Source of the DNA: an uncultured Acidimicrobiales bacterium
GTDB lineage: Bacteria > Actinomycetota > Acidimicrobiia > Acidimicrobiales > SZUA-35
NCBI GenBank assembly: GCA_937925335.1
Contig: CALEWY010000022.1
Span: forward strand, 1-64,000
Length of the DNA: 64,000 bases
Reading direction: 5' to 3'
A model generated the notes under the pieces. The model saw only the letters and a list, made by a program, of their open reading frames with translations, was not told the origin of the DNA and did no database searches. Positions 9,123-17,052 of the stretch are shown here, piece by piece. The number at the start of each line of letters is the position of its first letter. The stretch's first letter is position 1. Made by a program: the position numbers and the translations under genes.

Positions 9123-9147
9123 TGTGACAGTCACCGTCGGCGGTGAG
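9123..9147. promoter_or_regulatory. motif shared with the recA leader (copy 1)
   Basis: TGTGACAGTCACCGTCGG followed by CGGTGAG. The same string, with one extra C, recurs upstream of recA at 53681-53706. It contains the near-palindrome GTGAC-A-GTCAC. It lies 22 nt upstream of the membrane gene's start, on the leader side of the LexA boxes. Its function is unknown. Confidence 0.6.
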
Positions 9148-9207
9148 GTCTCGGGGTGTTCGGGCGGGAAGATCGTTGGGTGCTGGAAGCGGAACGTTGG
9201 ACGGGTC

Positions 9208-9261
9208 AAACAGACGGGACCGGCCGAGCTGAACCCTCAACCCCAGCGATCCCGTCTGTTT
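9208..9261. other. long inverted repeat in the leader of the lexA-divergent gene
   Basis: Perfect 12-bp arms AAACAGACGGGA and TCCCGTCTGTTT, separated by 30 nt. It lies between the LexA boxes and the start of the leftward membrane gene, so it would be in its untranslated leader. It could be an attenuator or a protein-binding site. Confidence 0.45.
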
Positions 9262-9423
9262 CCCGATCCCGCCATGGTGCGGCCCCACAGCCCCGGAGTG
9301 ATCAGTCGTGATCAGGGGGCAAACCGCCAGCAATACGGTGGACTCTTTCGACCTGTCGGCATCACTCAGTTCGAATCTGGCGGACCGTTCCGACAGGTTC
9401 TCATTGTTGCGATGCCTCAGAAG

Positions 9424-9437
9424 CGAACGAGCGTTCG
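9424..9437. promoter_or_regulatory. LexA (SOS) box 1
   Basis: CGAACGAGCGTTCG, a perfect match to the Gram-positive LexA consensus CGAACNNNNGTTCG, in the lexA / membrane-gene divergent region. Confidence 0.9.
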
Positions 9438-9461
9438 TTCAACAGCAAGCGTCAGTCAACA

Positions 9462-9475
9462 CGAACGTTCGTTCG
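9462..9475. promoter_or_regulatory. LexA (SOS) box 2
   Basis: CGAACGTTCGTTCG, a perfect consensus match, centred 38 bp from box 1. Confidence 0.9.
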
Positions 9476-9491
9476 AATGCAACACAAAAAG

Positions 9492-9505
9492 CGAACAATC
9501 GTTCG
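9492..9505. promoter_or_regulatory. LexA (SOS) box 3
   Basis: CGAACAATCGTTCG, a perfect consensus match, centred 30 bp from box 2. Three perfect sites within 82 bp could control both divergent promoters. Confidence 0.9.
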
Positions 9506-9617
9506 TCACCCGTTCGACGGAAGAAACACCACGCACCCGGCACCCGCTTGAAGGCCAGGAACGATGCGGCGTTCAGCCCAGACAGCGAGCCAAACCAACC
9601 AACAAATTTTCTTGAAT

Positions 9618-9631
9618 CGAACAAACGTACG
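9618..9631. promoter_or_regulatory. degenerate LexA box 4
   Basis: CGAACAAACGTACG, one mismatch from consensus, 75 bp before the lexA start. Two GTTCGAACAC repeats follow at 9662-9671 and 9679-9688. These half-site palindromes do not have the 4-nt spacer of a true box. Confidence 0.5.
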
Positions 9632-9705
9632 TATCGACGTGCCATACTCACACAAACACCTGTTCGAACACAGCCCGCGTTCGAACACCTGTCGAGGAGG
9701 TCCTC

Positions 9706-10347
9706 ATGGGAAAGCACAAGCTTTCGGATCGTCAGTTGTCGATTCTGGAGTTCATCACCACGCAGATGCGAGATCGAGGTTTCCCGCCGTCGGTCCGTGA
9801 GATCGGCGAAGCGGTTGGTTTGCAGTCACCGTCGACCGTGCACGCCCATCTCGCCACGCTGCAGCGAGAGGGTTACCTCCGGCGCGACCCCACCAAGCCT
9901 CGCGCCATCGAGGTTCGCTGGGATCCAAACACCGGCGCATCCGACGTCGAGCGGCGCCCCGTGCGCCACGTTCCCCTCGTCGGCACTGTCGCCGCCGGCA
10001 CCGATGTGCTCGCCGATGAGCACATCGAAGAGTCACTTCCGCTCCCTGCCGACCTCACCGGCGACGGCGACCTCTTCATGCTGACCGTTCGTGGCGACTC
10101 GATGATCGACAAGGGCATCTTCGACGGCGACTTCGTTGTTGTTCGAGCTCAGACCACGGCCAAGAACGACGAAATCGTTGTTGCCGGGATCCCCGGCGAG
10201 GAAGCCACGGTGAAGACGTACCGCAGCGACCCCAAGTCGAAAAAGGTCATCCTCGAGCCGGCCAACCCTCGACTCGAGCCAATGGTGTTCAACCCGGACG
10301 AAGTCACCATCTTCGGACGAGTCGTCACCGTGCTCCGCCGCCTCTAA
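9706..10347 (+). CDS. lexA: SOS transcriptional repressor LexA
   Basis: 213 aa, cytosolic dimeric repressor and self-cleaving protease. The N-terminal winged helix-turn-helix (LSDRQLSILEFITTQMRDRG, then PSVREIGEAVGLQSPSTVHA) binds the SOS boxes just upstream. The C-terminal peptidase has the Ala-Gly cleavage site in GTVAAGTDVL, catalytic Ser in RGDSMIDKG and catalytic Lys in ATVKTYR. The ribosome site GAGGAGG lies 5 nt before the ATG. LexA boxes at 9424-9505 indicate autoregulation and joint control with the divergent gene. Confidence 0.98.
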   Translation: MGKHKLSDRQLSILEFITTQMRDRGFPPSVREIGEAVGLQSPSTVHAHLATLQREGYLRRDPTKPRAIEVRWDPNTGASDVERRPVRHVPLVGTVAAGTDVLADEHIEESLPLPADLTGDGDLFMLTVRGDSMIDKGIFDGDFVVVRAQTTAKNDEIVVAGIPGEEATVKTYRSDPKSKKVILEPANPRLEPMVFNPDEVTIFGRVVTVLRRL

Positions 10348-10472
10348 GAAGATGAGCCGGTAGGACGAGGAACGAGGCCGCCCGACTCGTCGACCAAACA
10401 GCCCAGCGTGGTGTTTCGACGCCCGAGGGGGCCACACTCGCCGACCCGCGGCGAGACAACGAACGAACGAGG

Positions 10473-10491
10473 CCCCGAGATCTTCTCGGGG
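10473..10491 (+). terminator. lexA terminator
   Basis: Perfect 8-bp stem CCCCGAGA/TCTCGGGG with a 3-nt loop, followed by TCTCTTCG, 125 bp past the lexA stop. Confidence 0.7.
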
Positions 10492-10537
10492 TCTCTTCGC
10501 GCTCGCCTTGTTTGCGCCTGTGACCGTCGACCATAAG

Positions 10538-10563
10538 AATTATTTGAACACGTTCACTTAATT
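10538..10563. promoter_or_regulatory. 26-bp inverted repeat, putative TetR operator of the Coq4-like operon
   Basis: Arms AATTATTTGAAC and GTTCACTTAATT around AC, with 10 of 12 positions complementary. It is AT-rich in a GC-rich background and lies 17 bp before the ATG of the Coq4-like gene, where the promoter should be. The cotranscribed TetR gene is the obvious candidate ligand, by inference. Confidence 0.65.
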
Positions 10564-10579
10564 ATCTAGGGTGCTGTCC

Positions 10580-11368
10580 ATGACCGACACCGCCGTGAAC
10601 GCAGCTACCTCAACGGACAGCACCTCGACCGACAGCGCCTCGACCGATTTCGCTTCGAAGCCTCCGATCGTCGATCGAGACTTCGCTGAGAAGTTCCTGT
10701 GGGCCGTCGACCGTCCGCTCGAGTACAGCGTTTACCAGATGATCCACGAGTGGTGGTCTGTCGCTCCGCAGGCAGCGATCGACGACTACGAAGCCGAACT
10801 CCTCGGCCTCGATGGAGCGTCCGACTTTCTCGCCCAGCGATACCTGTCAGAACCGCTTGCCATCGACGATCTCGGTCAGTGTGCTGAAGGCACTCTCGGC
10901 AAGGCCTACCACTCGTTCATCGTCGACAACGGCCTCGATGCCAACCTGCTCGTCAACTACAAGGCGTTTCACGACAAGCAGGAAACGGACGGCAAGCTCG
11001 ATCGCCTCCCCAAGGATCTCAACTACATGAGTCTTCGACTCAGCCAGATCCACGACTTCGCACACACGATCGCCGGCTTCTCGCCAGACCCAGCAGGAGA
11101 GATCAAGATGGCGGCGTTCCACCTCGCCCAACTCCGCTACCCGTATCACTCCATGCGCCTCGCCGTCACGAGCGCCCACTTTGCCTTTGTGAGCCCTCGC
11201 TACATGGAAGCCATCATGGACGCCATGACCATCGGCTGGATGATGGGCCGCAAAGCCAAGAACCTGCACTTCACCCGTTGGGAAGATGAGATCAACACAC
11301 CCCTCGCCGACGTCCAAGCTCGTCTTGGCATCGACCGTTCGATCGACGTCGACCTAACCTCTGCCTAA
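10580..11368 (+). CDS. Coq4-like family protein
   Basis: 262 aa from the ATG at 10580; a GTG 9 nt earlier is possible but has no spacing for a ribosome site. After a Ser/Thr/Asp repetitive N-terminus (TDSTSTDSASTD), residues from about 30 onward resemble the Coq4 family. LSQIHDFAHTIAGFSPDPAG with the following GEIKMAAFHLAQ gives the HDxxH...E metal-site pattern. Eukaryotic and proteobacterial Coq4 act in ubiquinone synthesis. Actinobacteria usually make menaquinone, so this homologue probably acts on another aromatic or isoprenoid substrate. It overlaps the TetR gene by 1 bp (TAATG) and has an operator-like repeat at its promoter. Confidence 0.75.
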   Translation: MTDTAVNAATSTDSTSTDSASTDFASKPPIVDRDFAEKFLWAVDRPLEYSVYQMIHEWWSVAPQAAIDDYEAELLGLDGASDFLAQRYLSEPLAIDDLGQCAEGTLGKAYHSFIVDNGLDANLLVNYKAFHDKQETDGKLDRLPKDLNYMSLRLSQIHDFAHTIAGFSPDPAGEIKMAAFHLAQLRYPYHSMRLAVTSAHFAFVSPRYMEAIMDAMTIGWMMGRKAKNLHFTRWEDEINTPLADVQARLGIDRSIDVDLTSA

Positions 11369-11976
11369 TGGCACGACCGCCCGCCACGCCGGAACAGCGC
11401 CGCGAGGCGCGAGAAGCGATTCGTCGGGCTGCAGCGGATCTCATCGCACAAGACGGTCCGACCGGCGTGACCGTGCGAAAGGTCGCATCACTCGCCGGGG
11501 TTTCGGTCGGCACGGTGTATGGACACTTCGAAAGCCTTGGTGACCTCATGCGGTCGCTTTGGGTCCCGATGATTGAAGAGGCCAGCCGCAAACTGGTCGC
11601 CACCGCCGAGGCCTACCCCGATCCACTCGATCGCATCCCGGCGCTGCTCGGTGACTACGTTGCCCTTGCCCTGGGGGACCAGTCGCTGCATCGCAACACG
11701 TTGTTGTTCGTCCGGCCGGCAAGCTCGCCCGTTCCCGATCGGTTCCCCGCCGACAGCCTCGCCCTGCATCGCCTGTTGTGTGAAGCGATCCAAGAGGGCC
11801 AAGCCGCCAACACCATCGTCGAAGGTGAGCCTGCGCAGTTGGCTCAGTTGTTGTGGGCCGGTGTCCACGGTGCGCTCGCCTTGCCGGTCAACGCCGACAT
11901 CTACGAACTCGAGCCGGCCGACACCCAGGCACAGCTCATGATCGACACACTCGCTCGAGCAATCACAAAGCCGTAA
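11368..11976 (+). CDS. TetR/AcrR family transcriptional regulator
   Basis: 202 aa. The N-terminal TetR DNA-binding domain contains VTVRKVASLAGVSVGTVYGH, and a helical ligand-binding domain follows. Its ATG overlaps the stop of the Coq4-like gene, so the two are translationally coupled. Autorepression through the inverted repeat at 10538-10563 is likely. The ligand is unknown. Confidence 0.9.
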   Translation: MARPPATPEQRREAREAIRRAAADLIAQDGPTGVTVRKVASLAGVSVGTVYGHFESLGDLMRSLWVPMIEEASRKLVATAEAYPDPLDRIPALLGDYVALALGDQSLHRNTLLFVRPASSPVPDRFPADSLALHRLLCEAIQEGQAANTIVEGEPAQLAQLLWAGVHGALALPVNADIYELEPADTQAQLMIDTLARAITKP

Positions 11977-11985
11977 GCCCGCGAA

Positions 11986-12024
11986 GCCCTGAGCCCCAGC
12001 CCTGAGCCCCAGCCCTGAGCCCCA
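11986..12024. repeat. 13-bp tandem repeat, three copies
   Basis: GCCCTGAGCCCCA three times without interruption, 9 bp after the tetR stop. Noncoding, one of several short tandem duplications in the window's intergenic DNA. Confidence 0.95.
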
Positions 12025-12113
12025 CGCAGGAGCACTGACGCGACGAACGGGGCGACCCGGTATGGATCCACCCCGCTCTTCATCCGGCTGACGAGTTGTC
12101 GCCGGCTTGGCTA

Positions 12114-12139
12114 CCAGCGATCCAGGTTCGGATCGCTGG
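12114..12139. terminator. bidirectional terminator hairpin
   Basis: Perfect 10-bp arms CCAGCGATCC/GGATCGCTGG with 6-nt loop AGGTTC, between the convergent tetR and ferritin-like genes. Confidence 0.7.
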
Positions 12140-12175
12140 CGCCCGATTCGTTCGTCTTCGAGACCGCTTTCGGCC

Positions 12176-12985
12176 CTAGTCCTCTTCGGCGAGGATCGAG
12201 GCAGCCATACGATCCGAGGCGAGCTCGGCGCGCTGCTTCAGGGAGGTCTCCAGGATGTGGTCGACCTCGCCATCGGAGAAGCCAGCCATCTTGCGGAACT
12301 TTCGAGCGAGACGGATCGGAGCGTCCTGCTCTTCGCCACGCTGGCCACGGAAGTTGAAGAGGCCGTCGACGACCTTCTGGAACTCGAGTGCGGCGGCGCG
12401 ACGCTCGGGATCGTCCTCGGTCACGGCTCGGAGCCAACGTGAACCCATACGAACGTGGGTCACTTCGTCGGCGAGCATGTAGTCCTCGCAGTATTCGAGG
12501 ATCGGATCACCCATCTCTTCGCCAAACTCACGCATCTGCGTGAAGACGTCGATGGCAAGACCTTCGAGTGCACGGTTCACACCAGCGAGGCGGAAGACCG
12601 GATCTTTGTGGCAGGCGGCTTCGAAAAGGGTGGTCGCTTCGACGTATTCGCCGAGCTCGCCACCCATGTGCTCAGCCAGCTTGATCGAGATCTCACAGTG
12701 GCGAGCCTCGTCCCAGCACTGGCGTGCCATGTCGAGCTTGAGTTCGTAGGGGACTTCGTCGGTGCCGAAGTCGAATGCGGTGCGTCCTGCGCCTTCGAGC
12801 GCCTGGATCTCTCCGACGAAGATGCCGTGCATGCGGCGACGAGCGCGGTCGGCGACGTCTTCCGCTTTGGGGTCGACCTTGCCGATCTCCATGGTGTCTC
12901 GCAGGTCTGCGAAGCGCTCTTCCGTCGTCTGACGGTTGAATCGCGCATCGCGGGCGAGGGCTGAGGGTTCGATGTTTTTGCGCAC
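12176..12985 (-). CDS. DUF455-like ferritin-superfamily protein
   Basis: 269 aa from the GTG at 12985, supported by GGAAGGGG 5 nt upstream; the longer frame to 13141 overlaps the divergent hrpB and has no family similarity. A four-helix di-iron pattern is visible: GEIQALEGAGR supplies the first Glu, CWDEARHCE the first ExxH, AACHKDP and ALEGLAIDVF the next helix, and LADEVTHVRMG the second ExxH. This matches DUF455/ferritin-like proteins, which probably bind a di-metal centre; the reaction is unknown. It is divergently arranged with hrpB, 80 bp apart. Confidence 0.75.
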   Translation of the reverse strand: MRKNIEPSALARDARFNRQTTEERFADLRDTMEIGKVDPKAEDVADRARRRMHGIFVGEIQALEGAGRTAFDFGTDEVPYELKLDMARQCWDEARHCEISIKLAEHMGGELGEYVEATTLFEAACHKDPVFRLAGVNRALEGLAIDVFTQMREFGEEMGDPILEYCEDYMLADEVTHVRMGSRWLRAVTEDDPERRAAALEFQKVVDGLFNFRGQRGEEQDAPIRLARKFRKMAGFSDGEVDHILETSLKQRAELASDRMAASILAEED

Positions 12986-13065
12986 GGGGTCCCCTTCCGT
13001 TGGGCGCAGTCGATCTACACCCGATATCCGATCTATCGGACACATTACTTCTAAGCTGAAAGCAA

Positions 13066-15576
13066 ATGCCATACCCGCCTCTCGAACGAGCGCCCGGACA
13101 CGTCGACACCGGGCTTCCCGTCGAGGCTGAACTCGCCGCAATCGTTCGCCTTGTCGCCACGCCCGAGTGGGCCGGACTCGTCCTCACTGCAGAGCCTGGA
13201 GCGGGTAAATCCTCGCTCGTTCCAATCGCCGTCGCTGATGGACTCCGAGCTCGATCGACCGGCGAGAAGCCTGGTCGAGTGCTCGTGCTTGAGCCGCGGC
13301 GTCTCGCTGCGAGAGCGACCGCAGCACGTCTCGCACAGATTCTCGGCGACCGAATTGGTGGCGGCATCGGCCTCACGATTCGGGGACAGCGCTCGGTTGG
13401 TGACGACTGCGTCATCGAAGTGGTGACCGAGGCAGTGCTCACGAATCGGCTGCAACGAGATCCATCCTTGCCCGGCGTTGGGGCGGTCGTTTTCGACGAG
13501 TTTCACGAACGGCACCTCCACACCGATCTCGCGCTCGCCCTCTCGCTCGAGGCACGCGCTGCGCTGCGTCCAGACCTTGCGATCATCGTCATGTCGGCAA
13601 CGCTCGACCCTGCGCCGATCGCAAACCTCCTCGGCGGCGCCGAGACGATGGCCGTCCCCGGCCGCACGTTTCCGGTCACCACCCACCATCTCCCTCGCCC
13701 CGATCGGCGTCGTTGGGTCGAGGCCGTTGCGTCGGCCGCCGCAACGGCGTTCGATTCAGTCGAACGAGATGTACTGGTCTTCGTTCCCGGCCGCGGTGAA
13801 GTCGAACGAGTCAGTCGATCGATCCGCGAGGCGCTCACTCGTGATCGCGCGTCGAGCGGAGCCGACGTCTTCGGCCTTCACGGCGGGAGCTCGGAAGAGG
13901 AACAGCGCCAGGTCATCGATCCATCGAGTCGTCGTCGGATCATCGTCGCCACCGCGGTCGCAGAAACATCGATCACTCTTCCCTCGGTCGAAGCGGTTGT
14001 CGACGGCGGCCTGCTCCGTCGGTCGAAGTTCGACTCGGTCTCGGGCCTCGGCCGGCTCGAGACCCTGTTCACCACTCGCTTTGCCGCCGACCAACGGCGC
14101 GGCCGCGCCGGGCGCGTCGGGCCTGGTCAGTGTTGGCGACTGTGGAGTGTGGAAGACGAGCGCCTGCTCGACGAATCAACGCCACCCGAGGTGGTCGACG
14201 GCGACCCGCTCCCCCTCGCTTTCGAACTCGCTCGCTGGGGTGACGCCCAAGCTGTGTCGCTCGAATTTCTCGATCACCCCGGACCCGAGCGACTGCGTTC
14301 GGGGCTGGACCGGCTCCGTGATCTTGGTCTCGTCGATGACGATGATCGGCTGACTTCGAGGGGCGGTCGAGTTGGGTCCATGCCCGTGCATCCGAGGCTC
14401 GGGACTCTCGTCGATGTTGCCCCGCCAGCGGCGCGCCGTCAGGCGATTGCGGCGGTCGCCGTCGTCGAGGCTGACGTGCGGTCGTCGACCGCTGATCTCG
14501 AACGCCTTGTCGACGAGAACCGTGGGCACCCGGCTGTCCGTTCGACCATCAAACGCCTCGAGCGCAATGCGTCGGGTCGAGCATCCAGCCGGAGCTCGAA
14601 CCCAACGGGCGGGTCAGCAACTCAGGCGTCCGGCGGCGCTTCGCTGGCCGAGGCGCTTGCTGCGGCCTGGCCTGATCGAGTGGCCATCGCCCGTCCGGAT
14701 CGCCCGGGCGTGTTCTTGATGGCCGCCGGCCGCGAAGTCGGCGTCGGCCCAAACGATCCGCTTGCTGGCTCGCCGTTCTTGGTCGTCGCCGCCGCCACCG
14801 GCGATACACCAACGGCCCGAGTGCGGATGGCACTCGGGCTCGATCGGGCAACCGTTCTCGACGTGTGTGCGGACCGAATCGGATGGCACGAGGAGGTTGG
14901 TTGGGACGACCGCACCGGGAAGCTGAAGGCGGAACGAGTGCAACGGTTGGGCGCCATTGCGTTGCACCGAGAACCCAACCCGAAACCGAGCGCCGAAGCG
15001 GTGACCGCTGGCCTTCGAACCGCCGTGCGCCGTCGAGGGCTCGACCTCTTTCATTGGAGCGACCGCGCGATCGAGCTCAGAACTCGACTCGACTGGCTTC
15101 ATCGAGAGGACCCGGGCACGTGGCCAGCCGTCGACGACGAGACGCTGCTGGCCGACGTCGACTCCTGGCTACCGCTCGAGACGGTGCGCTCCCCCAAAGA
15201 CCTGCGCAAGATCTCGATCACCTCCGCGTTGATGACGCGCCTCGACTCGATCGACTGGCAACTGCGCCAACGACTCGACGAGCTCGCACCAACCTCGCTG
15301 CCGTTGCCGGGCGGGCACCATGCGCGGGTCGACTATTCGAGTGGTCGCCCGACGTGGTCGGTTCGACTCCAACGAGTGTTCGGCATCGATCAGCACCCAA
15401 CGGTCGGCCCAAACGCCACCCCGATCACGATCGAGCTCTTGTCACCGGCCAACCGGCCTGCACAAACGACGAACGATCTGCCCGGGTTTTGGACGGGCAG
15501 CTACGCCGCCGTGCGCGCTGATCTTCGAGGGCGATACCCGAAACACGATTGGCCCGAGGACCCGACCTCGATCTGA
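13066..15576 (+). CDS. hrpB: ATP-dependent RNA helicase HrpB
   Basis: 836 aa, the expected length. DEAH-type helicase: Walker A TAEPGAGKSS near residue 42, motif II DEFHERHLHTD near 144, motif III MSATLD near 176. Motifs V-VI lie at VATAVAETSITLPSVEAVVD and QRRGRAGRVGPGQCW. The helicase-associated domain and the HrpB-specific C-terminal region follow, ending in FWTGSYAAVRADLRGRYPKH, the conserved HrpB tail. It presumably remodels RNA or ribonucleoprotein in the cytosol; the physiological role in bacteria is poorly defined. Confidence 0.95.
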   Translation: MPYPPLERAPGHVDTGLPVEAELAAIVRLVATPEWAGLVLTAEPGAGKSSLVPIAVADGLRARSTGEKPGRVLVLEPRRLAARATAARLAQILGDRIGGGIGLTIRGQRSVGDDCVIEVVTEAVLTNRLQRDPSLPGVGAVVFDEFHERHLHTDLALALSLEARAALRPDLAIIVMSATLDPAPIANLLGGAETMAVPGRTFPVTTHHLPRPDRRRWVEAVASAAATAFDSVERDVLVFVPGRGEVERVSRSIREALTRDRASSGADVFGLHGGSSEEEQRQVIDPSSRRRIIVATAVAETSITLPSVEAVVDGGLLRRSKFDSVSGLGRLETLFTTRFAADQRRGRAGRVGPGQCWRLWSVEDERLLDESTPPEVVDGDPLPLAFELARWGDAQAVSLEFLDHPGPERLRSGLDRLRDLGLVDDDDRLTSRGGRVGSMPVHPRLGTLVDVAPPAARRQAIAAVAVVEADVRSSTADLERLVDENRGHPAVRSTIKRLERNASGRASSRSSNPTGGSATQASGGASLAEALAAAWPDRVAIARPDRPGVFLMAAGREVGVGPNDPLAGSPFLVVAAATGDTPTARVRMALGLDRATVLDVCADRIGWHEEVGWDDRTGKLKAERVQRLGAIALHREPNPKPSAEAVTAGLRTAVRRRGLDLFHWSDRAIELRTRLDWLHREDPGTWPAVDDETLLADVDSWLPLETVRSPKDLRKISITSALMTRLDSIDWQLRQRLDELAPTSLPLPGGHHARVDYSSGRPTWSVRLQRVFGIDQHPTVGPNATPITIELLSPANRPAQTTNDLPGFWTGSYAAVRADLRGRYPKHDWPEDPTSI

Positions 15577-15584
15577 ACGAATAC

Positions 15585-15616
15585 GACATCAGCGCTGGAC
15601 GACATCAGCGCTGGAC
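15585..15616. repeat. 16-bp tandem duplication
   Basis: GACATCAGCGCTGGAC twice in direct succession. The second copy contains the stop codon of the VOC remnant on the minus strand. Confidence 0.95.
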
Positions 15617-15687
15617 CACACAGAACTCGTTGCCAACCGGATCGGCGAGGACGGCCGTTCGATAGCCACCATTGTCGTGTGGCCCCG
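15605..15687 (-). pseudogene. C-terminal remnant of a VOC/glyoxalase-family gene
   Basis: The minus strand encodes HDNGGYRTAVLADPVGNEFC and then VVQR before a TGA. DPxGNEFCV is the usual C-terminal strand of small VOC (glyoxalase/bleomycin-resistance) proteins. All N-terminal sequence is missing, because the DNA immediately to the right is a TetR gene on the other strand that lacks its own beginning. The two fragments meet head-to-head, consistent with a deletion that removed their shared promoter region. Confidence 0.65.
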
Positions 15688-16226
15688 CTGACGTCACGCT
15701 GCGCGGCATCGCGAGGGGGGTCGGCGTCACGGCGCCCGCCCTCTACACCTACTTCCCCAGCCTGGCCGACCTCTTCACCGAACTGATCGTGCGGAGCTAT
15801 CGAGATCTCGCAGCGACCATTTCCTCGGCGATCAGCGACCACGCAGATTCGACCAGCGACGAACGGCTCGAGGCCGGCCCCATCGCCTACCGGCGCTGGG
15901 CACTCGATCATCGCCAACGATTCAATCTCATCTTCTTTGATCAGATCGCCGGGTACGCGGCACCGCCGGATGGCCCGACAGTCGATGCACAGACCGACGT
16001 TCTCAAGCCAATGGCTGACGAGTACGCCGCAGCGCGAGGACGAGCGGCAACAGACGTGACGACCGACGACGATCTGCTCGACGACTTTCTCGCCTGGTGG
16101 GGTTCGTTCCACGGTTTGGTCGCCCTCGAAGTGAACCACCACCTCGATTGGCGAGACTCCGAGCGCATTTTTCTCAAACAACTCTCGGCCAGCACGCGCC
16201 AGCTGATCGTGGAGTCGGGCCACTGA
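15672..16226 (+). pseudogene. TetR-family regulator lacking its first DNA-binding helix
   Basis: About 184 aa from a TTG at 15672. The product begins GPADVTLRGIARGVGVTAPA followed by LYTYFPS, which is the second and recognition helices of a TetR domain. The preceding helix of about 20 residues is absent, and an in-frame TAG at 15663-15665 prevents any longer start. The ligand-binding domain appears complete (WWGSFHGLVALEVNHHL), ending in a normal stop. It may be untranslated or give a protein unable to bind DNA. Confidence 0.65.
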
Positions 16227-16304
16227 TCAACGCCACCAAACTCAGCCGCCTCATCTGGCGCTGATCGAGCCCGACGGCTGCGCAGTCGTCGAGTCGCCGC
16301 GCTG

Positions 16305-16336
16305 TCGAGATACCGCGTCGTCGAGATACCGCGTCG
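16305..16336. repeat. 16-bp tandem duplication
   Basis: TCGAGATACCGCGTCG twice in succession, in the 164-bp gap between the TetR remnant and the methyltransferase gene. Degenerate GTCGTCGAG-like copies lie on both sides. Confidence 0.9.
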
Positions 16337-16390
16337 TCCAGATGCCTCTTCGTCGACGCGCAGCGTCAGTCAACCTGCCAGAGTGAGCTG

Positions 16391-16999
16391 ATGAGTATCG
16401 AGAAGAGTCGGGCGTTCTGGGACGACCAGGCGGCAACGTTCGACGACGAACCCGATCACGGCCTGGCAGACCCTGACACTCGCCGAGCCTGGGCAGAACT
16501 TCTGGACCAGCTGCTCGGACCCTCAAGCGGACCCGTTGTCGATCTCGGTTGCGGCACTGGCTCGCTCTCGATCCTTCTTGCCCAGCGAGGGCAGCACGTG
16601 ATCGGCATCGACGTCTCGCCCAACATGATCGAGCGGGCTGTCGACAAGGCCCGACTCGCCGGGCATGAGATCGAGTTCGCCGTCGGTGATCTCGAGACCG
16701 CAGCCATCCCGACGACGCCGATTGCGGCGATCTTGTGCCGACACATCTTGTGGGCCGTCGACGATCTGCAGACCGTGGTCGATCGATGGTCGGCCACGCT
16801 TGTCGACGATGGGGTGTTCGTGGCCGTCGAAGGCATGTGGAACGGGGCGGGCATCACTCCAGAGATCGCTCTGAGCGCGCTGCGATCGCGGTTCGAGCGT
16901 GTCCTCTACATCGACCTCACCTCCGAGTCGGTGCTCTGGGGGTCGGCCGTCAACGATCACCGCTACGTCGTTGTCGGCAGCAGGCCGAGACAGGCCTGA
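16391..16999 (+). CDS. class I SAM-dependent methyltransferase
   Basis: 202 aa. VVDLGCGTGSLSILLAQRG (motif I) and IGIDVSPNMIERA are the classic SAM-binding segments, with FAVGDLE further on. The remainder lacks landmarks that reveal a substrate. It resembles small ubiE/COQ5-type methyltransferases. It stands alone, followed 53 bp later by a small membrane protein gene. Confidence 0.85.
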   Translation: MSIEKSRAFWDDQAATFDDEPDHGLADPDTRRAWAELLDQLLGPSSGPVVDLGCGTGSLSILLAQRGQHVIGIDVSPNMIERAVDKARLAGHEIEFAVGDLETAAIPTTPIAAILCRHILWAVDDLQTVVDRWSATLVDDGVFVAVEGMWNGAGITPEIALSALRSRFERVLYIDLTSESVLWGSAVNDHRYVVVGSRPRQA

Positions 17000-17052
17000 C
17001 GAGCGACCCGTCAACGAGTATCGAGCCGAACGAGCGAACGGCCGACGTCTAC

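Noticed and set aside
9662-9688. GTTCGAAC palindromes as further LexA boxes
   Set aside because: They lack the CGAAC-N4-GTTCG spacing; kept only as a note with the degenerate box.
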